From NCBI RefSeq assembly GCF_003386205.1, contig NZ_QRDY01000013.1, positions 62,001 to 126,000 of the forward strand: 64,000 bases of DNA, given 5' to 3'. Each line of letters begins with the position of its first letter. Position 1 is the stretch's first letter. Source of the stretch: Cohnella lupini (GTDB taxonomy: Bacteria; Bacillota; Bacilli; Paenibacillales; Paenibacillaceae). Made by a program: the position numbers and the translations under genes. Shown here piece by piece: positions 46,345-55,700 of this stretch. Below the pieces are notes generated by a model. It saw only the letters and a program-made list of their open reading frames with translations, was not told the DNA's origin and ran no database searches.

Positions 46345-49300
46345 GGAATCCATATCTCCTTGAGTGAATTGGCTTCTTCCTTTGGTCGTAATATGGGTTT
46401 GATGAGATCGACGTTCGACTGAACGAAGCTATCCGTCAACATATCTTGATGGATGCCTGCGCCAGCGTATTTATTAAACTGTCCGTTCGTCATGGTCTTC
46501 CAATAATTACTTTTCTCATTTCTTGTTTGCTTCATATAAGCTTCGTTCTTGTCTATTTCTGCCTGAATCAAATGAATGTCCGCAGAGATTGGGCCATCCA
46601 ACTTCAAATTGTCGCAGTACTTCCTGTACGATTTGAGCTTGTTAACGAGCTCTCCACGATACGACTGCAAATAGGCATGTACGTTTAGAAAATCATTTAG
46701 ATATTCAGCGGCCCACTCTTCTATCTCCCGATTGGTGGGTGCGCTTCTTTCCGGAGGAAAGGAATCCAGCAATATAAGATCGGATACTTCTCGTCCTTGA
46801 AGTTCTAACGCCTTCACCAATTCTAAGCCTAGGATGCCGCCTGCCGAGTAGCCCACAATTCGGATGGGTCCTTCCGGTTGGACGCTGGCGATCTTCTGAA
46901 CATACTGCTCGATTCTGTCCTGCTCCTCTATAAAATCGAAGGCAATAACACCAGCTTCGTCTTGGAGCGCATTAGCGAATTGACTGTACGCTATCCCATA
47001 ACCATGTACGGGCGGAAGACAGAAGAGCTTGTCCGGAAGATGAAGATTCCATTCGTTTGCTTTACTTTGCGAAGACAAAATCAGCAACTGCCCAGCCAAC
47101 TGGTCGATGGTTGAATGGGTAAATACGGTACTTAAAGCAAGTTCGCGATTCAATCGAAGATGAATCTGCTGGACCATTTGCATCATTTTCAAGGAGTTGC
47201 CGCCTAATTCAAAGAAATTGTCGTAAACCCCTATTGGATTGACCCCCAATACGTTCTGCCAAATGGTTGCTAGCGTCTGCTCCGCTTCGTTTCTTGGCGC
47301 TACGTATTCGGTTTCTCTATAAAGGTGTCCGTCCGCTGCGGGCAGTGCTTTCCGATCTAATTTCCCATTCGGCGTCAATGGCAGCTTCTCGAGCAACACG
47401 ATGTACGTCGGAATCATATATCTGGGTAACGTTTGCGAAAGCGCCTTACGTATTTGTACTACCGTCAATTCATTCTCCGTAACTACGTACGCGCAAAGCT
47501 CTTGTTCGCCTCGTTTGTTATCCTGGGTGACGACGGCGGCTTCCTTCATGCCCCCAATACGAAGCAACTGCGCTTCGACCTCATTTAGTTCGATCCGATA
47601 CCCTCGGATCTTAACTTGATGATCGATCCGCCCCAAATAGTCGATGTTGCCATCAGGTAACCAACGCGCCAAGTCCCCTGTCCTATACATGCGCTCTCCG
47701 GGAATAAACGGATTCGGTACGAATTTTTCCTCTGTCAGATCCGGACGGTTTAAATACCCACGTGCCAACCCGATGCCTCCAACGCACAGTTCCCCGGCTA
47801 CACCTATAGGTACGGGTTGCAGATACGCATTTACAATGTACGCTTGAACCCCGCTGACCGGCTTTCCGATGGTCACCTCATCGTCCTTGTTCAGACGCAA
47901 TGCGGCTGTGGAGACGACGCTGTTTTCCGTTGGTCCGTATTCATTAGCTAACTCTGCCTGCGGATACTTCTCCATACTCTCTTCTATCAACCGGCGCGGG
48001 ATTGCTTCTCCGCCCAGCGTGACGTGACGCAAGGATTGAGCATCGCTTGCAGGTAATTGCTCCTTTATCACTTGATAGAGCGAAGGCACGCAAATTAGAT
48101 GCGTCACTGCTTGCTCCTTTATCGCCTTGCAAATGGCTCCTGCGTCTTTGGCATCGGTTTCGCCAAGAAGAATAACGCGAGCTCCCGATAGAAGAGGAGC
48201 GAAGAAGCTTGTCAAAAACGCGTCGAATGCATACGAGAACAATTGCAGCACAACATCCCGTTCTTTCAAGCCATAAGCTTCTCGCCTCCACTGGAGAGAA
48301 TTTGCGATCGAGCGATGTTCGATCAATACCCCTTTCGGAGTACCCGTCGTTCCCGATGTGTAGATGACATATGCCAGATTGAGGGGCAGTCTCCGAGGTT
48401 CTAGCTGTCTATCGACCTCGTTCTCATGCCGCAGTACGTCTTCAATACGGATCTCCTGTATTCCAAAGTTAAAAGTTCCGGCTAGATGCTCCTGCGTGAC
48501 GATCCATCTTGCTCTGCTGTCCTCTAACATGTAACGGATTCGCTCTTCCGGCAAGCTTAGATCTAGCGGCAGATATGTTCCTCCTGCCTTTAGAATGCCG
48601 AGTAGCCCGACCGCCATCTCAAGCGACCTTTCCATGCAGATTGCAACGACTTGTTCTGCCCCTACTCCCTGGGCATGCAGCTCTAACGCAAGAAGGTTTG
48701 CCTGTGAATCCAGTTCGCGATAGGTGAGTTGCCTATCTCCATGAATCACGGCTACGCCATCCGGCGTCTTCAGCACCTGCTCCTCGAATAGACCGTGAAG
48801 CGTCTTGTCCTGCGGGTATTGCGCTTCCGCTCCATTAAATCCGATCTCAATTTGCTCTTTCTCCCGTTTGCTAAGCATCGCAATGTCCTTCAACGGAATA
48901 TGCGGATTAGATGCAATTTCTTGCAGCAACTGACTGAAATGATTGCCCATACGTACAATCGTCTCCGGCTTGAACAATGCGGTGCTATATTCAAGATGGA
49001 GTACGACCTCTTTTCCCTCATCCGCCATTTCCATTGCCAGATCGAATTTGGCGACAGGATGGGCCGTCTCGAACGATGAAATATGCAAGTCCGGCAGAGC
49101 CAGCGTCGCCCGCTCCGTATTTTGCAGCACGAACATCGTGTCGAACAGCGGATTGCGGCTCATATCCCGCGTCAGATCGAGTTTCTCCACCAGTTCTTCG
49201 AACGGATATTCTTGATGCTCGAACGCCTCCAACGCCATTCCCTTTACTTCCCGCAAGAACGCCGCAAACGTTTTATCACCCGACGGGTAGCTGCGCATCG

Positions 49301-52300
49301 CCAGCGTGTTTACGAACATTCCCAGCACCCGTTCGACGTCCGCATGCGTTCTACCCGCGATCGGCGAGCCGATTACGACATCTTCCTGCCCGCTGTATTT
49401 GGATAAAAGGACAGAGTAAGCCGCTAGCAGAACCATATACAATGTCGAGCCTGTTTCCAGAGCTAGACGCTTCAGTTTCTCGGTAAGCGTTTGGTTTAGC
49501 GCGAATCTAATCCGCGAACCTTCAAACCGCCTTATTGCCGGCCTCGGATAATCCGTCGGCAACTGCAGCGTCGGCACATCGGCCGCGAACGTCTTCAGCC
49601 AGTAGGCCTCTTGCTTTCGCATCGATTCGCTTTTCGCGAGCTCACGTTGCCACGCCGCGTAATCCTTGTACTGGATCCGCAGTTCCGGAAGTTCTTCTCC
49701 GGCGTACAGCGCCTTGAACTGTTCCATCAAGACGCCCATCGATACGCCGTCGGAGACGATATGGTGCATGTCGAACAAGAGCAGATGCTTCTCCGTTGCC
49801 AGCTCCACGAGTTCCGTACGCAGCAGCGGCGCCGCGCTTAGGTCAAACGGTTGGATGAAAGCTTCTACGATCCGCTCTGGTTCTTCCTTCGTTGCCTGTT
49901 TCACGCTCATTGCAAATGCGATCTTCCGATGAACGATCTGTACGATCGTTCCTTCAATCATCTCAAACGATGTCCTCAGCGATTCATGGTGCGCGATCAG
50001 CAACTTCATGGCAAGCTCGATGCGTCGGCGATCCACCTTGCCTTCCAGCAGCAGGGCTGCCGGCATGTTGTAGCTAGTGCCCGCCTCTTCCAATTGGCTT
50101 ACCAAGTACATTCGTTTCTGCGCCGACGAGATCGGATAATGCGGTTGCTCCGGCACGGCTTGAATGGCTTCATGTACCGACTCCTCGCCCGATACCGCTG
50201 CTTCGGCAAGCCCTTCGATCGTCGGATGCTTGAAAATCGTTTGCAAGGAAATCTCGACGCCGAGCCTTCGATGTAGTCGAGACAACAGCGTTAAAGCTCG
50301 CAACGAATGTCCGCCTAAGTCGAAGAAATTGTCATGTATGCCCACCCGCTCGACACCGAGCACGTCCTGCCAAATCTCGGCGAGCGCTTGTTCCGTTACG
50401 GTGCGCGGTGCCACGTAGGCGATTCCCGTTGTAAGCTTGCCGTCGGGCTCCGGCAACGCCTTGCGGTCGATCTTCCCGTTCGGCAACAACGGCAGCTTGT
50501 CTAGTTGCATAAAGTGCGTCGGAATCATATAACTCGGCAACTTCTCGCCGAGCGCTCCGCGCAGTCGTGCCACCGAGAGCCGATTCTCCGCTACCACGTA
50601 AGCACACAGCTCGTTTTGACCTAGCGCATTCTCGCGCGCGATGACGATCGCTTCCCGCGCAAGCCCCGATTGCAGCAGTTGCGCTTCGATTTCTCCAAGC
50701 TCGATCCGATAGCCGCGAATTTTCACCTGATGGTCGATACGGCCCAAGTACTCGATGTTCCCATCCGGCTGCCATCTTGCGAGGTCCCCGGTTTTGTACA
50801 TCCGCTCGCCCGATACGAAAGGGTTCGGTACGAATCTTTCCGCCGTCAGCTCCGGGCGGTTCAAGTAGCCTCGCGACAATCCCGTTCCCCCGATACATAG
50901 CTCTCCCGGTACGCCGATCGGCTGAACGTCGCCGCTTTCGCCTACAATATAAGTTTGCGTGTTCTGCAGCGGTTTGCCGATCGGTACGTTGGTTTCGAGC
51001 GTATTCGGATGCAACGTTATTCCCGTCGCATAAACGGTCGCTTCCGTCGGTCCGTACAAGTTAGCGAGTAGCGCTTGCGGCATTCTTTCATGGAATAACT
51101 GCACCGTATCCGCCGCGACCGCTTCGCCTGCCGTGAATACATATTGGAGCGTAGGAATGTTGCTTAATTCTTCTTCGTTCACGAACGTTAAGAACGCCCG
51201 TAGCATCGTCGGCACGAAGTTTATGTGCGTAACGCCATGGCGGCGAATCGCGTTCGCCATTTGCTTTGGTTCTTTTTCGTCTCCTTCCGGCAGAACGACC
51301 AGCGTCCCGCCCTCGAAGAACCACCCGAACAACTCGGCCGCCGAAACGTCGAACGTATTCGTCGTTTTCAGCAAGTATCGGCCTTCTGCCTTCAGCGGAT
51401 ATTGCGTTTGCAGCCCCGTTAACAGATTGACGACGGAAGCATGCTCGACCATGACCCCTTTCGGGAGACCGGTCGATCCGGAAGTGTAAATGACATAAGC
51501 GAGTGACTCCGGTCCGTTCGTGGCCGCAAGATTCGTATCGGCCTCCCGCGCCCAAGTCTCTTCGCTTAGCAAAGCGAATTCTGCCACGCCTGCCGCGGTC
51601 GCCATCTCGACCCATTTCGGCTGCGTCAACAGTAGCTTCGCGCCCGAGTCCTGAAGCATGTAGCGAACCCGTTCCTCCGGGAACGCCGGATCGACCGGCA
51701 CGTAGGCACCGCCTGCCTTCAGGATCGCTAGAATTCCGACGATCATCTCCGGCGAACGCTCTGCCATCAGTCCTACCAAGTTATCCTGCTGAACGCCTTT
51801 CTCTCGCAATACTCGCGCGAGCTGATTCGCTCGGGCGTTCAGCTCCCGATACGTAAGTTGCTGGCGTTCGAAGATGACCGCCGCATTGTCCGGAGTCTTC
51901 TCTACTTGCGCTTCGAACAATTCATGAATCGTCTTGTCTCGCGGGTACTCCGCTTCCGTCGCGTTGAAATCGCGAAGAATCCGCTGCTTATCCGCTTCGG
52001 ATAATAGATCGATTGCAGAGACGATAGAATCCGGGTTTCCCAGTGCTTCCAGCATAAATGCAATCAAATGTTTAACCAGTCGCTCAATGGATTCCATTCT
52101 AATAAAACTCGCGTTGAATCGGACGCTCAAGTCGACCAGTCGATCGGTCGCTTTAAAGGAAAAGACGGTATCGCGTCCTTGATATTCATCCTGTATATTT
52201 TCCAAGAGAACGACCGTATTTAACTCTTTTGAACCGTGGTCATTTTCCGATAAATGAATCGTTTTAGCGATTTCTTCATACGAAACGTTCGGATGTTTAT

Positions 52301-52721
52301 CCGCCTCGACGACCGTTTGTTTGACTTGATTCAGCAATTGTCGATAAGAGCCTTGACGGTCTACGATTGTTCTTAACGCGAGCAGATGATTGTTATTTGA
52401 CTTTTGCGTTTTGAATAAAGGCGTTCCAACCAGAATGTCCTCATTATCGGAATAAATCGATAGTAAACCTGTGACACCGCTCAACAGTAAAATATAGGTT
52501 GATAATAAAGAGCCGTTGGAAACGAGCATTATTTTTTCGGAAAGCTCTTTAGGAAAGCGAATGCTATATAAACCGTATTCGACGGATTGATTAGCTTTTG
52601 CTCTATTTTCAAAAAAATGACTGGGAGCATGATTTCCAGCTAATTGTTCAAGCCAAAAATTTTTTTCCGACAAATATTCAGAGCTCGTCATCGCTTCTGG
52701 AAAGATTCGTTCATCTGTCAT
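46341..52721 (-). CDS. Nonribosomal peptide synthetase, two modules with terminal thioesterase (partial C-A-T-C-A-T-TE)
   Basis: Adds the second and third residues and releases the peptide. In 2126 residues: a partial condensation domain lacking the HHxxxDG lobe (1-235); A1 (about 255-770; AYVIYTSGSTGLPKG); T1 (NFFDLGGHSLRAL); a full C domain with FDMHHIVSDG (HH about 985); A2 (about 1325-1830; AYVIYTSGTTGTPKG); T2 (NFFELGGNSLKMM); and a type I thioesterase with GYSAGG (Ser about 1959). By-eye specificity codes are A1 D-V-A-N-F-A-L-V-Y-K (no match I know) and A2 D-A-T-I-T-G-E-V-V-K (between tyrosine and leucine codes). No epimerase or methylase is present. ATG 52721 has GGAGGT upstream. It lies 36 bases after the first synthetase. 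Confidence 0.95.
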   Translation of the reverse strand: MTDERIFPEAMTSSEYLSEKNFWLEQLAGNHAPSHFFENRAKANQSVEYGLYSIRFPKELSEKIMLVSNGSLLSTYILLLSGVTGLLSIYSDNEDILVGTPLFKTQKSNNNHLLALRTIVDRQGSYRQLLNQVKQTVVEADKHPNVSYEEIAKTIHLSENDHGSKELNTVVLLENIQDEYQGRDTVFSFKATDRLVDLSVRFNASFIRMESIERLVKHLIAFMLEALGNPDSIVSAIDLLSEADKQRILRDFNATEAEYPRDKTIHELFEAQVEKTPDNAAVIFERQQLTYRELNARANQLARVLREKGVQQDNLVGLMAERSPEMIVGILAILKAGGAYVPVDPAFPEERVRYMLQDSGAKLLLTQPKWVEMATAAGVAEFALLSEETWAREADTNLAATNGPESLAYVIYTSGSTGLPKGVMVEHASVVNLLTGLQTQYPLKAEGRYLLKTTNTFDVSAAELFGWFFEGGTLVVLPEGDEKEPKQMANAIRRHGVTHINFVPTMLRAFLTFVNEEELSNIPTLQYVFTAGEAVAADTVQLFHERMPQALLANLYGPTEATVYATGITLHPNTLETNVPIGKPLQNTQTYIVGESGDVQPIGVPGELCIGGTGLSRGYLNRPELTAERFVPNPFVSGERMYKTGDLARWQPDGNIEYLGRIDHQVKIRGYRIELGEIEAQLLQSGLAREAIVIARENALGQNELCAYVVAENRLSVARLRGALGEKLPSYMIPTHFMQLDKLPLLPNGKIDRKALPEPDGKLTTGIAYVAPRTVTEQALAEIWQDVLGVERVGIHDNFFDLGGHSLRALTLLSRLHRRLGVEISLQTIFKHPTIEGLAEAAVSGEESVHEAIQAVPEQPHYPISSAQKRMYLVSQLEEAGTSYNMPAALLLEGKVDRRRIELAMKLLIAHHESLRTSFEMIEGTIVQIVHRKIAFAMSVKQATKEEPERIVEAFIQPFDLSAAPLLRTELVELATEKHLLLFDMHHIVSDGVSMGVLMEQFKALYAGEELPELRIQYKDYAAWQRELAKSESMRKQEAYWLKTFAADVPTLQLPTDYPRPAIRRFEGSRIRFALNQTLTEKLKRLALETGSTLYMVLLAAYSVLLSKYSGQEDVVIGSPIAGRTHADVERVLGMFVNTLAMRSYPSGDKTFAAFLREVKGMALEAFEHQEYPFEELVEKLDLTRDMSRNPLFDTMFVLQNTERATLALPDLHISSFETAHPVAKFDLAMEMADEGKEVVLHLEYSTALFKPETIVRMGNHFSQLLQEIASNPHIPLKDIAMLSKREKEQIEIGFNGAEAQYPQDKTLHGLFEEQVLKTPDGVAVIHGDRQLTYRELDSQANLLALELHAQGVGAEQVVAICMERSLEMAVGLLGILKAGGTYLPLDLSLPEERIRYMLEDSRARWIVTQEHLAGTFNFGIQEIRIEDVLRHENEVDRQLEPRRLPLNLAYVIYTSGTTGTPKGVLIEHRSIANSLQWRREAYGLKERDVVLQLFSYAFDAFLTSFFAPLLSGARVILLGETDAKDAGAICKAIKEQAVTHLICVPSLYQVIKEQLPASDAQSLRHVTLGGEAIPRRLIEESMEKYPQAELANEYGPTENSVVSTAALRLNKDDEVTIGKPVSGVQAYIVNAYLQPVPIGVAGELCVGGIGLARGYLNRPDLTEEKFVPNPFIPGERMYRTGDLARWLPDGNIDYLGRIDHQVKIRGYRIELNEVEAQLLRIGGMKEAAVVTQDNKRGEQELCAYVVTENELTVVQIRKALSQTLPRYMIPTYIVLLEKLPLTPNGKLDRKALPAADGHLYRETEYVAPRNEAEQTLATIWQNVLGVNPIGVYDNFFELGGNSLKMMQMVQQIHLRLNRELALSTVFTHSTIDQLAGQLLILSSQSKANEWNLHLPDKLFCLPPVHGYGIAYSQFANALQDEAGVIAFDFIEEQDRIEQYVQKIASVQPEGPIRIVGYSAGGILGLELVKALELQGREVSDLILLDSFPPERSAPTNREIEEWAAEYLNDFLNVHAYLQSYRGELVNKLKSYRKYCDNLKLDGPISADIHLIQAEIDKNEAYMKQTRNEKSNYWKTMTNGQFNKYAGAGIHQDMLTDSFVQSNVDLIKPILRPKEEANSLKEIWIP

Positions 52722-52757
52722 GCTGTACCTCCGATTGTTAGTCCCTTACAAGCTCGA

Positions 52758-55700
52758 TCAAAAGCGGAACGATATTTCCTCTTGGATGGCTTGTTCATTT
52801 TTATGCAGTTTCAATGGGAAATCCTTAATGGCCATCTGTCTATTTCGAAGAATGGATTCGATAACATAACGGTAATCATTTGCCATTTTCTCGATAGTGT
52901 CGGACGCGAATAGATCCGTGTTGTATTCCAAATGGCATAGACATTCCGTTTCGGATTCCGACACTTCCAACGTTAAATCGAATTTGGCGACGCGATTCGG
53001 GTTCTCGAACGGTGCTACGCGTAATCCCGGCAAATCAAGGCTTTGCATTTCCGCGTTTTGCAACGCGAACATCGTGTCGAACAACGGATTGCGACTCGGA
53101 TCTCTTCTAAGGTTCAGCCGCTCCACCAATGCTTCGAACGGAAACGCCTGATAGCCGAAGGCTTCAAGCGTATGTTTCTTCACTTCATCTAAGAAACCCG
53201 CAAACGTCTTCTCCCGCGTCGGATAGCTCCGAATCGCCAGCGTGTTCACGAACATCCCCATGATCCGATCCAAATCCGCATGAGTTCTCCCCGCGGTCGG
53301 CGTTCCTACGATGATCTCATCCTGACCGGTGTATTGGAGCAGCATGACGATATAGGCTGCCAACAACACCATGTACAGCGTCGTACCGGTTTCTTCGGCC
53401 AAGCTTTTGATCCCTTGAGTCTTCGTAGCATCTAACGTAAACGTTATCCGGTCGCCGTCGAATCTCCGTACGGACGGTCTTGGGTAATCCGTCGGCAGCT
53501 GCAATACGGGCAGTTCGCCGGCAAAGGTATTCAACCAGTACGCCTCATGTTTCGCCATCGTTTCACTGCCTTGCCGTTCTTGTACCCATACGGTGTAATC
53601 CTTGTACTGAATCCGCAGCGGAGACAACGATTCTCCGGCATACAGCTTCGTAAAATCTTCCACCAAGAAGCCTAAAGAGACACCATCGGAAATGATATGC
53701 GGCATGTCCAGCAGCAGCACATGATACTCCTCGGCCAGTTCGATCAGCTCTACCCGCAACAACGGAGCCTGGCTCAAATCAAACGGGCGGATGAATGCTT
53801 TCACCAACGCGTCCACTTCGGTTTCCGCTGCCTTCTTCTCGTTAATCGCAAAAGGCACGAACGGATGAACGACCTGCACCACTTCTCCCTCGGTCAGCTC
53901 AAACGAAGTTCGCAGAGATTCATGCTGCGCAATCATCCGAATTATGGCTAAAGACAGCCGCATGCGATCCAGCTTTCCTTCGAGGCGAAGCAAGACCGGC
54001 ATGTTGTAGCTCGTGCCGGCTCCTTCCATTTGGCTGAGAACGTACATCCGTTTTTGCGCCGACGATAACGGGTAGTACGGCCGCTCCGCTGCCGGATGAA
54101 TCGCAGTAAACGTGCTTGTCGCTTGCCTTGCGATCATCGCCGCCAACGATTCCAGCGTCGGATATTGGAAGACGTCCCTAAGATTCGCTTCCACCTCGAA
54201 CTGCTTGTGAATACGGGAGACGAGTGTCATCGCCCGGAGCGAATGTCCGCCTAAGTCGAAGAAATTGTCGTGAACGCCAGCCTGCGAGACGTGGAGAATC
54301 TCTTCCCAGATCGTCGCAAGCTGACGTTCCGTTTGGGTACGCGGCGCCACGTAGGCCATATTCGTAGTAACCTTGCCGTCGTGCTCCGGTAACGCCTTTC
54401 GGTCGATCTTCCCGTTAGGCGTCAGCGGGAACTTGTCTAGTTGCATAAAGCGCGATGGAATCATATAACTTGGCAGCAAGTCGGCTAATGCTCCGCGCAA
54501 TTGTTGGACCGTCAATTTCTGTTCCGCCACGACATACGCGCACAACTCGTTATAACCTTGCGCATTCTCGCGCGCGACGACGATCGCTTCCTGCGCAAGC
54601 CCCGCCCGCAGCAGTTGAGCTTCGATTTCTCCAAGCTCGATCCGGTAACCCCGGATTTTCACTTGATGGTCGATACGATCCAAGAATTCGATGTTCCCGT
54701 CCGGCAGCCATCTTGCGAGATCCCCGGTTCTGTACATCCGCTCGCCCGGTGCAAACGGGTTCGGCACGAACTTCTCCGCAGTCAACTCCGGACGGTTTAA
54801 ATAACCCCGGCCCACTCCGGCTCCGCCGATAACCAATTCCCCAGGCACTCCGATCGGCTGCAAATGTCCGCTTTTGTCCATCACGAACATTTGCACGTTC
54901 AAGAACGGCCTTCCGATTGGAGCGTTGCCCGCTAAAGACAGGGTATCGTTGTTCGCCTCATAATAGCTGGCATCTACGGAAGCTTCCGTCACTCCGTAAC
55001 AGTTCCTAATTCGCATGCGGGAACCGAATTTCAGCTGCAGGTTCCTGAAATCCGTTGCCGAACAGCGGTCCGATCCAAGGATCAGCCACTGCATCTTGCG
55101 GATGTCCAATCGGTTCTCTTCGATGTAATTCATCAATGGCAACGCAATCGCCGGAGTCAAGTCCAACATCGTAATGTTGTATTTGCGGATAAGTTTGTAT
55201 ATGGATGGAGGATCTAGGCGATCTTCGCTTTGGCAAATGACCATTTTTCCGCCGTGCAGCAAGGATCTAGCCAGATCTCCGAAGAAAACGTCAAAAGAAA
55301 AGCTCGCCATCTGCAACAGATTCACCGGTGCGATATCCAACTGGTAGGCTTTCTCCCACGCCTGAACCATGCTCTGTAAATTTCGTTGTTCGATCATAAC
55401 CCCTTTCGGATTTCCCGTCGTGCCCGACGTATACATGACATAAGCCAAATCGTGGGGTTTCGTGTCGGATTGCGGATTAGCCGTGTTTTCCGACGACAGC
55501 GTTTCGTCGTCGAAATAGAGCGCGTCTCCGCTAAACGAAACCTTTTCCATAGGCTTCCGATGGCCAATTACGAGCTTCGAACCGCTATCATCCAACAAAT
55601 ATCGAATGCGGTCGGCGGGGTAATCCGGGTCGATCGGAACGTAAGCCGCGCCTGCTTTCCATACGCCAAGCACCCCAACTACCATATCGATCGAACGCTC

